From NCBI GenBank assembly GCA_964422785.1, contig CAYRCJ010000001.1, positions 1-64,000 of the forward strand: a stretch of DNA of 64,000 nucleotides, read 5' to 3'. Shown piece by piece: positions 34,351 to 43,400 of this stretch; the stretch's first letter is position 1, and each line of letters begins with the position of its first letter. A program made the translations under genes and the position numbers. The notes beneath the pieces were generated by a model. That model had not been told where the DNA came from. It worked only from the letters and a program-made list of their open reading frames with translations, and searched no databases. Source of the DNA: CAYRCJ01 sp964422785. GTDB lineage: Bacteria > Patescibacteriota > Minisyncoccia > UBA11713 > 2-01-FULL-45-33.

Positions 34351-34917
34351 TTTTTTTTCTACTCGCTCCGTATATTCGCCGCTTTCGGTGTTTATCCTAA
34401 TTATATCTCCTTCGTTGATGAACATAGGCACGTTCATTGAAAGGCCGTTTTCCAAGACAACGGTTTTTGATCCTCCGGTGGCCGTGTCGCCTTTGTAAGA
34501 GGGCGGAGCTTCTTTGACCGCGTAATCCATCTTTACCGGAATCTCAACATTTAATATTTTTTCTCCAAATTTAAAAGCCAACACATCCGTATTTGGTTTT
34601 AAATATTTGCCGGATTCCCCAAGACTTTCTTCGCTCAAAGAAAATCTCATTTTGGGATCTGTTTTATCTCTAAACCAATATTCTCCTCTGCTTGAATATA
34701 AAAATATAATCGGCTGTTTGTCTATTTCGGCTTCGGGAAAAGAATCGCTTTGCTGGAAAGTGCGGGTGGTGATTTTGCCCGTAATAAGATTCTTTAATTT
34801 TGTCTGCGAGGTCGGGCGGCGTTGCTGCATTCTTAAAAAGGCGTATTCTAAAACAATGTAGGGTTCGCCCTCCATTACAAATATGGTTCCTTTGGTTAAA
34901 TCCGTATATGAAAGCAT
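34348..34917 (-). CDS. efp: Translation elongation factor P
   Basis: 189 residues with the three EF-P beta barrels: KOW-like N-domain (MLSYTDLTKGTIFVMEGEPY), then two OB domains ending GDIIRINTESGEYTERV. EF-P rescues ribosomes stalled at polyproline. The tip of domain I reads LRMQQRRPTSQTKL, so the residue aligned to the modified Lys34 of E. coli is Gln32, or Arg33/Arg34 if the loop is shifted. No EpmA or EarP gene is in the window. The gene is divergent from gatB with only 25 bases between the starts, and the two -10 boxes appear to share TATCATA. Confidence 0.93.
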   Translation of the reverse strand: MLSYTDLTKGTIFVMEGEPYIVLEYAFLRMQQRRPTSQTKLKNLITGKITTRTFQQSDSFPEAEIDKQPIIFLYSSRGEYWFRDKTDPKMRFSLSEESLGESGKYLKPNTDVLAFKFGEKILNVEIPVKMDYAVKEAPPSYKGDTATGGSKTVVLENGLSMNVPMFINEGDIIRINTESGEYTERVEKK

Positions 34918-34929
34918 TTCAAATTAGTG

Positions 34930-34942
34930 TATCATAATTTTT
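34930..34942. promoter_or_regulatory. Shared -10 region between efp and gatB
   Basis: TATCAT (34930-34935) is 8 bases before the gatB ATG, giving a leaderless mRNA. Its reverse complement, TATGATA, sits at -10 distance for efp. Because the sequence is palindromic, both divergent promoters appear to use the same bases. Confidence 0.5.
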
Positions 34943-36385
34943 ATGGAATATCAAGGCACAATCGGGCTTGAAATCCACTCCGAACTTCGCACAAAAACGA
35001 AGATGTTTTGCGGCTCAAAAAACGATTCCAATGAGCGTCATCCCAATATTAATATCTGCCCCGTCTGCATGGGGCATCCGGGTACGTTGCCGGTTATAAA
35101 CGAAGAGGCGGTGCGCCATGTTCAGCGTGTTGGGCTGGCGCTTGGCGGCCAGGTGCAGAAATTTTCTCAATTTGACCGCAAGAATTATTTTTATCCGGAT
35201 CTGCCCAAGGGATATCAAATTTCTCAATACCAGCATCCTTTGGTTTTTGGAGGCGAGCTTAAGGGGGTAAGAATAACCAGAGTGCATTTGGAGGAAGATA
35301 CGGCCAGACTCTCACATGAAGGAAGCTCCGACGCGAAGTCGGAGCGACCAGCTTCGCTGGTCGACTTCAACCGAGCCGGAGTTCCTTTGATGGAATTGGT
35401 TACCGAGCCTGATTTTCGGGACGCCAAAACAGCGAGAGAATTTTGCGAAGAACTTCAGCTTGTTTTGCAATATTTAGGGGCGTCATACGCGAATATGGAA
35501 AAAGGGGAGATGCGATGCGAAGCAAACATATCACTAAACATGGGAACAAAAGTTGAAATAAAAAATCTCAATTCTTTTCGGGCGGTTGAAAAAGCCATTG
35601 AATACGAGATTGAACGCCAAAAAAGATTGTTGGAGAGCGGCGAAAAAGTTCACCAGGAAACCAGGGGGTGGGACGAAGACAAAGAAATTACTTTTTCGCA
35701 GAGAAAAAAGGAATCAGCCCACGACTATCGTTATTTCCCTGAGCCGGATTTGCCCCCGTTTAATTTCGACGACAAATACATAGAGTCTCTAAGGGCGACC
35801 ATTCCCGAACTTCCCTGGCAAAAAAGAAAGAGATTGATTGAGGAATACAAAATTCCTGTTCATATGGCTGAAATTTTGGTTAGAGAAAAGGCGCTTTCTT
35901 CTTTTTGGGAGGAGACAGTTTCCGAACTTAAGGAGTGGGAAGATCCTGAAAAGTTTGAAGAAGGAATGAAGCTGGCTGTAAATTATTTTACCTCCGATCT
36001 TTTTGGTTTGATAAAAGAAAAGGAAATACCGATATCGGAACTTTTGGTGGACCCGGAAAACTTCGCGGAACTCATCAAAATGATCTCAAACAAAGAAATT
36101 TCTTCCCGCGCGGCCAAAGATGTTTTGATCCATATGGTAGAAGTCGGGGGAGACCCGTCAACCATTGTAAAAGATAAAGGACTTGCTATGGTAAGCGACG
36201 AAAAATCGCTCGAGGAAATGGCCAAACGGATAATATCCGAAAATCCTAAAGCAATTGAGGACTACAAAAAAGGAAAACAAAATTCTATCCAATTTTTGGT
36301 GGGACAAATGATGAAAGAAACCAAGGGGGCGGCGAGTCCGGAGCTTGCCCGAACCCTCTTGACAAAACTAATAGAAAGAGTATAA
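34943..36385 (+). CDS. gatB: Asp-tRNA(Asn)/Glu-tRNA(Gln) amidotransferase subunit B
   Basis: 480 residues with the GatB hallmarks: GLEIHSELRTKTKMFC, ICPVCMGHPGTLPV with zinc-type Cys residues, FDRKNYFYPDLPKGYQISQY, HLEEDTARL and VDFNRAGVPLMELVTEPDF, plus the tRNA-binding YqeY-like tail (to IERV). With GatA and GatC, not in this window, it converts mischarged Glu-tRNA(Gln) to Gln-tRNA(Gln). A leaderless start is implied by the -10 box. Residues about 126-140 (GSSDAKSERPASLVDF) are encoded by two tandem perfect DNA hairpins, suggesting an inserted palindromic element. The last codons overlap a consensus promoter for a non-coding RNA. Confidence 0.96.
   Translation: MEYQGTIGLEIHSELRTKTKMFCGSKNDSNERHPNINICPVCMGHPGTLPVINEEAVRHVQRVGLALGGQVQKFSQFDRKNYFYPDLPKGYQISQYQHPLVFGGELKGVRITRVHLEEDTARLSHEGSSDAKSERPASLVDFNRAGVPLMELVTEPDFRDAKTAREFCEELQLVLQYLGASYANMEKGEMRCEANISLNMGTKVEIKNLNSFRAVEKAIEYEIERQKRLLESGEKVHQETRGWDEDKEITFSQRKKESAHDYRYFPEPDLPPFNFDDKYIESLRATIPELPWQKRKRLIEEYKIPVHMAEILVREKALSSFWEETVSELKEWEDPEKFEEGMKLAVNYFTSDLFGLIKEKEIPISELLVDPENFAELIKMISNKEISSRAAKDVLIHMVEVGGDPSTIVKDKGLAMVSDEKSLEEMAKRIISENPKAIEDYKKGKQNSIQFLVGQMMKETKGAASPELARTLLTKLIERV
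35325..35362 (+). repeat. Tandem palindromes embedded in gatB
   Basis: GCTCCGAC gcgaa GTCGGAGC (35325-35345) is followed directly by GACCAGC ttc GCTGGTC (35346-35362). Both stems are perfect and lie in frame inside a variable loop between the conserved HLEEDTARLSHE and LVDFNRAG segments. Confidence 0.75.
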
Positions 36386-36386
36386 T
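36359..36386 (+). promoter_or_regulatory. Consensus promoter at the gatB 3' end
   Basis: TTGACA (36359-36364), 16-bp spacer, TATAAT (36381-36386). Both hexamers match the sigma-70 consensus exactly. It lies in the last codons of gatB and points away from it, into a stretch with no ORF but much RNA structure. Confidence 0.8.
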
Positions 36387-36392
36387 GAAAAG

Positions 36393-36717
36393 GCGAGATG
36401 CGCGGCTGGCGGAAGGTCCGCTATGCTGGCCATCAAACGGGGAACGCCGCAGAAGGGTGACGCCGATGACGGGTCGGCGCTTCACGGAAGCGGAGTTCCC
36501 CACCGCACTTTTAAATTCAAAAATTTTTGTCCGTATAGATTACTGAATAACTGGTTTGTAGTAGTCCATCTGTATTGGACAGTCTAATGGTGTTGGCCAG
36601 TTATGTCACAATCTAGCAGAGCTTAAAGATCCTCCTTCTAGTCTCCGATTGGAGACGGGCTCTGTTTCAAAATAAACAGCCTTAGCAAAAAAGGGCGCCG
36701 AAAACCGGCGCCCTTTT
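36393..36717 (+). ncRNA. Probable structured non-coding RNA, unidentified
   Basis: About 325 bases between a consensus promoter and a strong terminator, with no credible ORF. Structures seen: UGGCGGA agg UCCGCUA inside GGC/GCC; a long hairpin closing GGGGAAC / GUUCCCC with CCGC / GCGG and apex CGCCGA / UCGGCG (about 36434-36498); TAGATT (36536-36541) with AATCTA (36610-36615) and ATAACTGG (36547-36554) with CCAGTTAT (36597-36604), separated by a symmetric 5x5 internal loop and capped by GTCCA / TGGAC; CAGAGC (36617-36622) with GCTCTG (36659-36664) enclosing GTCTCC gatt GGAGAC. Size and promoter fit a housekeeping RNA (RNase P, SRP, tmRNA, 6S), but I cannot find their conserved cores, such as the SRP GGAAGG loop, the RNase P ACAGAA core or the tmRNA T-arm. 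Confidence 0.6.
36691..36717. terminator. Terminator between the ncRNA and miaA
   Basis: Perfect stem GGGCGCCG aaaa CGGCGCCC followed by TTTTCTC and preceded by AAAAAA. It can serve the ncRNA on the + strand and the convergent miaA on the - strand. Confidence 0.85.
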
Positions 36718-36718
36718 C

Positions 36719-37729
36719 TCATATTTTTAACAACTTCATCGCTTCTTTTTCTTTCGAAACCCAGTGAATGTCTTTATTTTTTTTAAACCAAGTCATTTGC
36801 CTTTTGGCGTAGTGGTTTATTTCGGTTTCCAGTTTTTCTATCATAGTTTTTTTATCTATTTTTTTGCGGATAAATGAAGAGATATAGCGATATTCCAAAC
36901 CAAGATCATATAGACGTTTCCATGTTAGGCCAGCCCTTGGCTGGTGGGCCTTGGGCCCAAGTTTTTTTATTTCTTTAATAATCCCCGGCAGCCGTTTAAT
37001 TAATCTTTTGTGTATTCTTTTTTTGAGCCCTTCTTTGGATTTTTTGATCCCTAGCCAGAGTGCGCTCTGGCTAACCAATGAAGCCTCCTCACTCATTCTC
37101 GGCCGTCCAGCGACGGCCTCCGAGGATTTCGCGCCTTTTTGCCCCTCGCTTCGCTCGGGTACCATGCCAAAAAGGCCGAAAAACCCGTTCGGAGGCTCAT
37201 TGGTTATCCCTCCCTTCTTGCCTTTCGCAATCTCAATAGCCCTCACCAATCTCACAGGATTTTTGGCATCAATATTTTTTGCTCTTTCTGGATTTATTTT
37301 CTTTAAAATTTTAAACAGTTCTTTCACAGATTTTTTGGCCAATTTTTTCCGAAGTGCCTGATTTGGGGGAGTGCATGCGGTATCGATTTTCCCCAGCGCC
37401 ACATCGATATAAAAACCGGTACCACCGACAACAATCGGGATTTTATTTTTTTTGTATATTTTATCCGCAGCTTCATTGAAACATTTTTTGAAATCTTGGG
37501 CCGTGAAAATTTTCTCGGGATCGGCCACGTCCAGGCAATAATGCGGGATGCCGCGCATTTCCTTTTTTGTAATTTTTCCGGAGCCGATATCTAGGCCCTT
37601 GTATACCTGGCGCGAATCCGCGGAGATTATTTCCCCGCCGATTTTTTTGGCGATTTTAACAGCCAAATCAGATTTGCCCGAGGCAGTGGGTCCGACCACA
37701 ACTACCATTTTTTTATTGTTTGACAGCAT
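36719..37729 (-). CDS. miaA: tRNA dimethylallyltransferase MiaA with internal palindromic insertion
   Basis: 336 residues. The P-loop VVGPTASGKSDLAVKIA, IISADSRQVYKGLDIGSGKI and VVGGTGFYIDVAL are classic MiaA; the C-terminal AKRQMTWFKKNKDIHWV closes the family pattern. MiaA adds a dimethylallyl group to A37 of tRNAs reading UNN codons. Between AIEIAKGKKG and ALWLGIKKSKEG the usual short linker is replaced by about 48 residues (ITNEPPNGFFGLFGMVPERS, then EGQKGAKSSEAVAGRPRMSE and EASLVSQS) that are entirely encoded by nested DNA palindromes (37052-37206). The frame is kept, so the enzyme is probably still made, with a disordered or surface loop here. Confidence 0.92.
   Translation of the reverse strand: MLSNNKKMVVVVGPTASGKSDLAVKIAKKIGGEIISADSRQVYKGLDIGSGKITKKEMRGIPHYCLDVADPEKIFTAQDFKKCFNEAADKIYKKNKIPIVVGGTGFYIDVALGKIDTACTPPNQALRKKLAKKSVKELFKILKKINPERAKNIDAKNPVRLVRAIEIAKGKKGGITNEPPNGFFGLFGMVPERSEGQKGAKSSEAVAGRPRMSEEASLVSQSALWLGIKKSKEGLKKRIHKRLIKRLPGIIKEIKKLGPKAHQPRAGLTWKRLYDLGLEYRYISSFIRKKIDKKTMIEKLETEINHYAKRQMTWFKKNKDIHWVSKEKEAMKLLKI
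37052..37206. repeat. In-frame palindromic element within miaA
   Basis: The core 37072-37206 is 135 bp (45 codons) with near-perfect terminal inverted repeats TAACCAATGaAGCCTCC (37072-37088) and GGAGGCTCATTGGTTA (37191-37206). Inside are GGCCGTC cagc GACGGCC (37101-37118) and GCCTTTTTG / CAAAAAGGC (37133-37141 and 37168-37176), the latter enclosing a GAGCGAAGCGAG mirror repeat (reverse strand). A further perfect hairpin TAGCCAGAG tgcg CTCTGGCTA (37052-37073) abuts and overlaps one end. No transposase is encoded. Confidence 0.75.
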
Positions 37730-37748
37730 ATACTGCTTTTAATACCAT
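37720..37748 (+). promoter_or_regulatory. Promoter of the trypsin-like protease gene
   Basis: TTGACA (37720-37725), 17-bp spacer, TACCAT (37743-37748). The -35 box overlaps the first codons of the divergent miaA gene. Confidence 0.55.
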
Positions 37749-37780
37749 TAAAGTAGATTTTTAGAAAACAGGAAAGATCT

Positions 37781-38665
37781 ATGAAATACAGAATACTCAT
37801 AGTTTTCCTTGCTTTTTTCTGTTTTGCGGCAGGCTATGCTGAAGCCGCTCCTCAAAAGGGCATATTTATCGATAAAGAAGCGGAAGCCCTTGTCAGGATA
37901 TTTGTGAATTGCAATTACTCTATTTTACTCAAATCTCCGGCAAATAAGGAGATTAAGATCAGTGTCACCAAAATGGGCAACGGTTTCTTTTCGGGAGAAG
38001 AGAAAATAGATGAATCTCTTCTCTACGGAGAGGGAGAGGCCGTTGTAACAGCCAGCCATATATTGCTTTGTGATTCCACCGTGGGCGATTTGGACAAGAG
38101 CGGAATTTTCAGCGAGTATCAAAAGAATTCCAAAGACAACATCAGTGTGGAAAACATTGCCGGGTTTAAAGATTCTAAACTTGTTTCTACCTCGGCTTTC
38201 ACCGCCAACGGTCGCAATTTGTCCGACATTCAGGAAATATTTATTTCTCCCGCGCCGCACATGCTGAATGATCCGGACAGGGCACTGCTCAAAGTCCGTG
38301 TCGATCCGTCGATTCCCCATTCTCATATTCCTCTGATGGACGATAAAGTTTTTGATGAAATTTTTCTGAAAGACGGAATTAAAAAGAGCGTTTATTTGCG
38401 CGGATTTATCAGTTTTATCGGAGGCTGGTTTGTAAGATATAAAGACGCGGAGATAGAGTGGGTGGGTGAGAACACTATCCAAATAAACGAGCATCTGGAT
38501 AAGGGGCTTTCCGGGAGTCCGTTGCTTTTTAACTATAACGGCAAAACTTACGCCCTCGGAGTCCTTTCCAGCACGCCATTGGAACAAACAGGCAGATTTT
38601 ATGATTGGTCCTGGATATCTATAACAAAAAAAAGTTTTTTGAATTCCAAACAAAAAAAGAAATAA
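37781..38665 (+). CDS. Secreted trypsin-like serine protease
   Basis: 294 residues with a signal peptide (about 1-22, ending AEA). The S1-type triad is visible: His93 in VVTASHILL, Asp166 in DPDRALLKV and Ser244 in DKGLSGSPLLF, a GxSGSP version of the usual GDSGGP. Family members cleave peptide bonds; this one should act outside the cell. The catalytic spacing (93, 166, 244) is normal for a small S1 domain. There is no PDZ domain, so it is not a typical HtrA. AGGAAAG precedes the ATG. The gene stands alone with its own promoter and terminator. Two Cys near the His (Cys44, Cys97) could form a disulfide. Confidence 0.78.
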   Translation: MKYRILIVFLAFFCFAAGYAEAAPQKGIFIDKEAEALVRIFVNCNYSILLKSPANKEIKISVTKMGNGFFSGEEKIDESLLYGEGEAVVTASHILLCDSTVGDLDKSGIFSEYQKNSKDNISVENIAGFKDSKLVSTSAFTANGRNLSDIQEIFISPAPHMLNDPDRALLKVRVDPSIPHSHIPLMDDKVFDEIFLKDGIKKSVYLRGFISFIGGWFVRYKDAEIEWVGENTIQINEHLDKGLSGSPLLFNYNGKTYALGVLSSTPLEQTGRFYDWSWISITKKSFLNSKQKKK

Positions 38666-38666
38666 A

Positions 38667-38696
38667 AATCCCCCGATGGCCTCGGGGGATTTTTTC
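38667..38696. terminator. Terminator between convergent genes
   Basis: Stem AATCCCCCGA tggc CTCGGGGGATT followed by TTTTTC. It serves the protease gene and can serve the convergent thrS. The CCGATGGC core resembles other terminators in the window. Confidence 0.85.
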
Positions 38697-40423
38697 TAAC
38701 CTGTTTTTTTGAGAAAGTCTTCAATTTTCATCTGGCCAAGATCTCCCTTGCCGCGCTCTCTAACGGCGACGGTTTGAGATTCATTTTCTTTTTCACCGAT
38801 CACCAAAAGATAAGGGATTTTTTGAAGCTCCGCTTCCCTTATTTTTTTTCCTATAGATTCATTGCGGTCATCCAGCTCCGTCCTTATATTTTTTATTTCA
38901 AGTTTTTCGCGCACGCTTTTTGCGTAGGGCGCAACCTGATCATTGATGGCCAGTATTTTCACCTGCACCGGAGACAGCCAAAATGGAAATGCTCCGCCGA
39001 AGTGTTCAATTATGACGGACAAAAATCTTTCGATGGATCCCATTATCGCGGCGTGGATCATAATAATGGTTTCTTTTTCGCCGCTCTCGTTGATGCAGGT
39101 AAGGCCAAATCTTCCAGGCATATTTACATCCAATTGTATTGTTGCCACCTGCCAACTCCGCCCCAAAGAATCTTCCGCCATGAAATCAAGCTTTGGAGCG
39201 TAAAATGCCGCTTCCCCCAATGCCTCAACATATTCGGTGTTATTTTCTTTGGCGACCTCGCGGAGTATTTCTTCTGCGCGCTCCCAATGTTCTTTGTCTC
39301 CCAGATATTTTTCGGGTTGTTCCGGATCCCGCAGAGACAGGCGGAGCCGCAATTTCATATTGAATGCTTCATAAAATGTATGGACAATTTCCCAAATTTT
39401 CTTAATTTCTTCTTTGGTCTGGGATATTCTGCAAAACACATGCGCGTCATCCTGGGTTATGGAAATAACTCTGGAAAGGCCGGAAAGTTCCCCGCTTTGC
39501 TCGTCCCGATATACTTTGGTGGTGCTTGCATATTTTTGTGGAAGTTCGCGGTAACTCCACTGTTTGCGGGCGTAAATTTGGGTGTGATGCGGGCAATTCA
39601 TCGGCTTCATTGCGAAAATATGGCCTTCGCGGGTATTTATTTTGAAAAGCTCGTCTTTAAATTTATCCCAATGACCGCTGGTTTCGTACAAATCCTTTTT
39701 GGTGATATGCGGGATATCAACGCGTTGGTATCCGTGTTTTTTGCGGAGCTGCCAGACAAAATCATCCAAAACATCGCGGAGCACCGTTCCTTTCGGGGTA
39801 AAAAGCGGAAGTCCTCCGCCGACAAGATTAGAGAAAGTGAATAAATCCAGCTCCACGCCGAGCTTTTTGTGATCCCGCTTTTTTGCTTCCTCGAGCATTG
39901 CCAAATGCGCATCCAATTCCTCTTTGGTGGAGAAAGCTAAGCCGTAAATGCGGGTAAGCATTTTATTTTTTTCATTGCCGCGCCAGTAGGCGCCGGCAAC
40001 ATGGGTCAATTTAAACGCGTTTGGGTCAATGTCTTTCGCCGGATTTTCCGCGTGTCCTCCGCGGCACAAATCTTCAAATGCGCCGGATTTGTAAAGAGTG
40101 AGTCCTTGGTCGGAATACTCATTAATAAGTTCAAGTTTGTATGGATTGTCTGAGAATATTTTTTCCGCGTCTTTCCTGGAAATTTCTGCGCGATCAAATG
40201 ATTTCCAGGCGGGTAAAATCTTCTTCATTCTTTTTTCTATTTTTGGAAGGTCGCTGTCTGAAATGGGGGATGACAATTCAAAATCGTAATAAAATCCGTT
40301 GTCTATCGCGGGGCCGATGGCGCGTTTCGCGTCCGGATATATTTCAAGTACCGCCGCCGCCAAAAGATGCGCCAAAGAATGGCGTATTTTTTCTATTTCC
40401 TTAATATTTTCTTCCGAAGACAT
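38696..40423 (-). CDS. thrS: Threonyl-tRNA synthetase lacking the TGS domain
   Basis: 575 residues, about 60 fewer than the usual 640, because the N-terminal TGS domain is absent: the protein begins within the editing domain (IRHSLAHLLAAAV, HxxxH). The second editing motif is CRGGH. The class II catalytic core is complete: MKPMNCPHH (zinc Cys), DDAHVF (zinc His) and MIHAAIMGSIERF (zinc His and motif 3). The anticodon-binding domain (about 475-570) is present. On the - strand TATTAT lies 6 bases before the ATG, so the mRNA should be leaderless. Loss of TGS is common in reduced bacteria and should not affect aminoacylation. Confidence 0.95.
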   Translation of the reverse strand: MSSEENIKEIEKIRHSLAHLLAAAVLEIYPDAKRAIGPAIDNGFYYDFELSSPISDSDLPKIEKRMKKILPAWKSFDRAEISRKDAEKIFSDNPYKLELINEYSDQGLTLYKSGAFEDLCRGGHAENPAKDIDPNAFKLTHVAGAYWRGNEKNKMLTRIYGLAFSTKEELDAHLAMLEEAKKRDHKKLGVELDLFTFSNLVGGGLPLFTPKGTVLRDVLDDFVWQLRKKHGYQRVDIPHITKKDLYETSGHWDKFKDELFKINTREGHIFAMKPMNCPHHTQIYARKQWSYRELPQKYASTTKVYRDEQSGELSGLSRVISITQDDAHVFCRISQTKEEIKKIWEIVHTFYEAFNMKLRLRLSLRDPEQPEKYLGDKEHWERAEEILREVAKENNTEYVEALGEAAFYAPKLDFMAEDSLGRSWQVATIQLDVNMPGRFGLTCINESGEKETIIMIHAAIMGSIERFLSVIIEHFGGAFPFWLSPVQVKILAINDQVAPYAKSVREKLEIKNIRTELDDRNESIGKKIREAELQKIPYLLVIGEKENESQTVAVRERGKGDLGQMKIEDFLKKTG

Positions 40424-40465
40424 GAATGTATAATATAGGATTTTTGCGCTAGCGGCAAATAATTT

Positions 40466-43400
40466 CTATATCTGTTTAATATCCTCCGCGATTATAGAGG
40501 GGATGCCGTTTCGTTCGGAAAATTTGCCGCGGACGAGGACGCAGTTGTCATCGAAAATATGCGGAGCGCATTTCTCGAGTGTCCGCGGAAATACCACCGC
40601 TTCGATTTCATCGGTAAGATCTCCCAGTTTTAAAAACATCATCGGGTCGCCATTTTTGGTGAGAATTCTTCTCGACCCCATAACTATGGCGTTTAGAGTA
40701 AACATTGTTCCGGGCTTTTTGGATTTTATTAACTCTATTGTTACTTTATTTTTTACTTTTATTTTGCTTTGGAATTTGTCCAATGGATGCCCCGAAACAT
40801 AAAGACCTAAAAGTTCCTTTTCCCAGTTTAATTTTTCTTCAAGCGTAGCGGGCTTAATTTTTTCCAATTTAAGCTGAGGCACGGTTGATTTATCGCTCAT
40901 CACGCTGAAAAGCGACGACTGATTTTGAATTTTTGCCTGATGAAAATGTCTCACATAATCCAAGATTTTATCTATATTTTTCAAAACCTCCTGGCGTTCT
41001 CCAAATTCATCCAGGGCTCCCGCTTTGGCCAGGGCTTCTATGGATTTTTTGTTGAGATCGCGCGATTCAACTCTTTCCAAAAAATCCGCCAACGATAAAT
41101 ATGGGCCGTTTTTATCCCTTTCCTCTATCAGCGCCTGAACCACATTTTCTCCGACATTTTTTATTGAAAACAAACCGAAGCGTATTTCTTTTTTGGCGCC
41201 CGGCGGAGCGGAAAATCTTTTATCGCTGGAGTTAACCGTCGGCGGGAGGACTTCCAAGCCCAAGGCCTTGCACTCTTTTATCAAAAATGAAATTCTTTCC
41301 GTGTCTTTTCTGTCTCCGTTAAGAAGTGAGATCATAAATTCCAGCGGATAGTAATATTTTAAATAAGCGGTTTGAAATCCAAGCATGGCGTAGCAGGCCG
41401 CGTGGGAACGGTTAAATCCGTATCTGGCGAACGGCTCCAAAAGTTCTCCCAATTCTTCGGCAACATGTCCGGGGATTTTATTTGCAAGCATCCGGTCTAC
41501 GAATTTCTTTTTTTGTTCCTCAAGAAGGCTCCTGATTTTTTTGCCGATGGCTTTTCTCAAGATATCCGCCTCTGACATTGTAAATCCGGCCAGGTCTCTG
41601 GCGATTTGCATCAGCTGCTCCTGGTAAACCGCGATGCCGTATGTGTTTTTTAAAATCGGCTCAAGCTGCGGATGCAGATATTTGACCTCTTCCTTGCCGT
41701 GTTTCCGTAAAATAAAACTTGGAATAAGCTCCATCGGTCCCGGACGAAAAAGGGATATCATCGCGATGATGTCCTCGATGTTTGTGGGTTTTAATTCTTT
41801 CAGGTACCTGGTCATCCCCGTGCCTTCAAGTTGGAATATGCCGACTGTTTTACCTTCGGCCAGCATTTTGAACGGATGAGGATCTTCCAGATTTAAATTT
41901 TCGATATCAATTATTTTGTCATATTTTTCTTTGATCAGTTTCAGGGTCTCTTCAATAATACTCAGGTTTTTTAAACCCAAAAAATCCATTTTCAAAAGCC
42001 CCATTGTTAAAATCGCATGCATATCGTATTGGGTGACTATCGATTCTTTTTTGTATTCATCATCGCCGGCGCGGAGAGTCGCTCTTTGAAGCGGCACGGT
42101 ATTTGAAAGCGGATCTCTCGAGATAACTATTCCGGAAGCGTGTACGGATGCATGCCGCGCCACGCCTTCCAGCTTCATCGCCGAATCTATTATCTTTTTG
42201 GCGTCGGGGTTGGTGTCGTAGGCGGCTTTTAATTCCGGGACCGCCGCAAGACATTGGGCGAGGTAGCCCTCTTTTTCGTTTTGGTTCGGGTTGAACGGTA
42301 TTGTTTTGGAAAGTTGATCGCAAAGCGCCAGGCTCATTCCCAGGGCGCGCCCTGCGTCGCGTATGGCGGCGCGGGCCGCCATTGTTCCAAAAGTTATAAT
42401 CTGGGCCACGCGGTCCCGCCCGTATTTTTTGGCGACATATTCTATGACTTCATCCCGGCGGGTGTCCGCGAAATCAAGATCAATATCCGGAGGCTCAACC
42501 CTTTCCGGATTCAGGAATCTTTCAAAAATTAAATTGTATTTTATCGGATCGATGTTTGTAATTCCCAGGGCGTACGCGATCAATGATCCGGCCGCCGATC
42601 CTCTTCCGGGGCCCACAACGATGTTATTTTTTTTGGCCCAATTCACAAAATCAGAAACTATAAGAAAATACTCTGTAAAGCCGGTTTTTTTGATAACGGA
42701 TAATTCGTAATCAAGCCTTTTTTCTATATCAGAACTTATATTTTCACCGTATCTTTTCTTGAGCCCGCTTCTGCATAAAATTTGCAGATAAGAATCAACT
42801 GTTTCTCCTTCCGGAACTTCAAATTGCGGCAACTGAATTTTTCCGAGTTCCATTTCCAAGTTGCATTTCTCGGCTATCGCCAAAGTATTTTGCGCGGCCT
42901 CCGGAGCGTCTGCAAAAAGCGCCCGCATTTCTTCCGGGCTTCTGAAAGAATAATCATCGTCTTTCATCGTCAGCCTGTCTTCGTCGTCTAGCTTGGTGTT
43001 TGTTTGCACCGCCAGTAGTACATCCTGCGCTTCAGCGTCATCCTTTTTTAAGTAATGAATATCCTGCGTGCCCACCAGCGGAGTGTTTGTTTTTTTGGCG
43101 AACTCAATCAGTTTGGTGCGAAGTGCCGGATGCCCGGGTACGTTGGGATGAGTGCTTATTTCAATATAGAAATCCCCGTCATTAAAAATATCTTTGTATT
43201 CTCTCAACAATTTTTCCGCTTTTTCTTCGTCGCCCGAGATAAGCGCCCGGGGGATTTCTCCGGACATACATCCGGAAAGCCCGATCAGCCCGGCAGAATA
43301 TTTTTTTAGAGTTTGTTTGTCAATTCTTGGTTTATAATAAAATCCGTCCAAATGAGCGATGGTGACCAGCTTTACCANNNNNNNNNNNNNNNNNNNNNNN

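Noticed and set aside
36393..36520. SRP, RNase P, tmRNA or 6S RNA identity for the structured RNA
   Set aside because: Partial likenesses were seen (GCGGAAGGUCC to an RNase P core, AAGGGUGA), but the spacing and the other essential motifs are missing, so no family name was given.
38774..39844. A 356-codon open frame on the + strand
   Set aside because: It lies wholly antisense to thrS, has no ribosome-binding site and has a composition typical of a shadow frame (many Phe, His, Cys).
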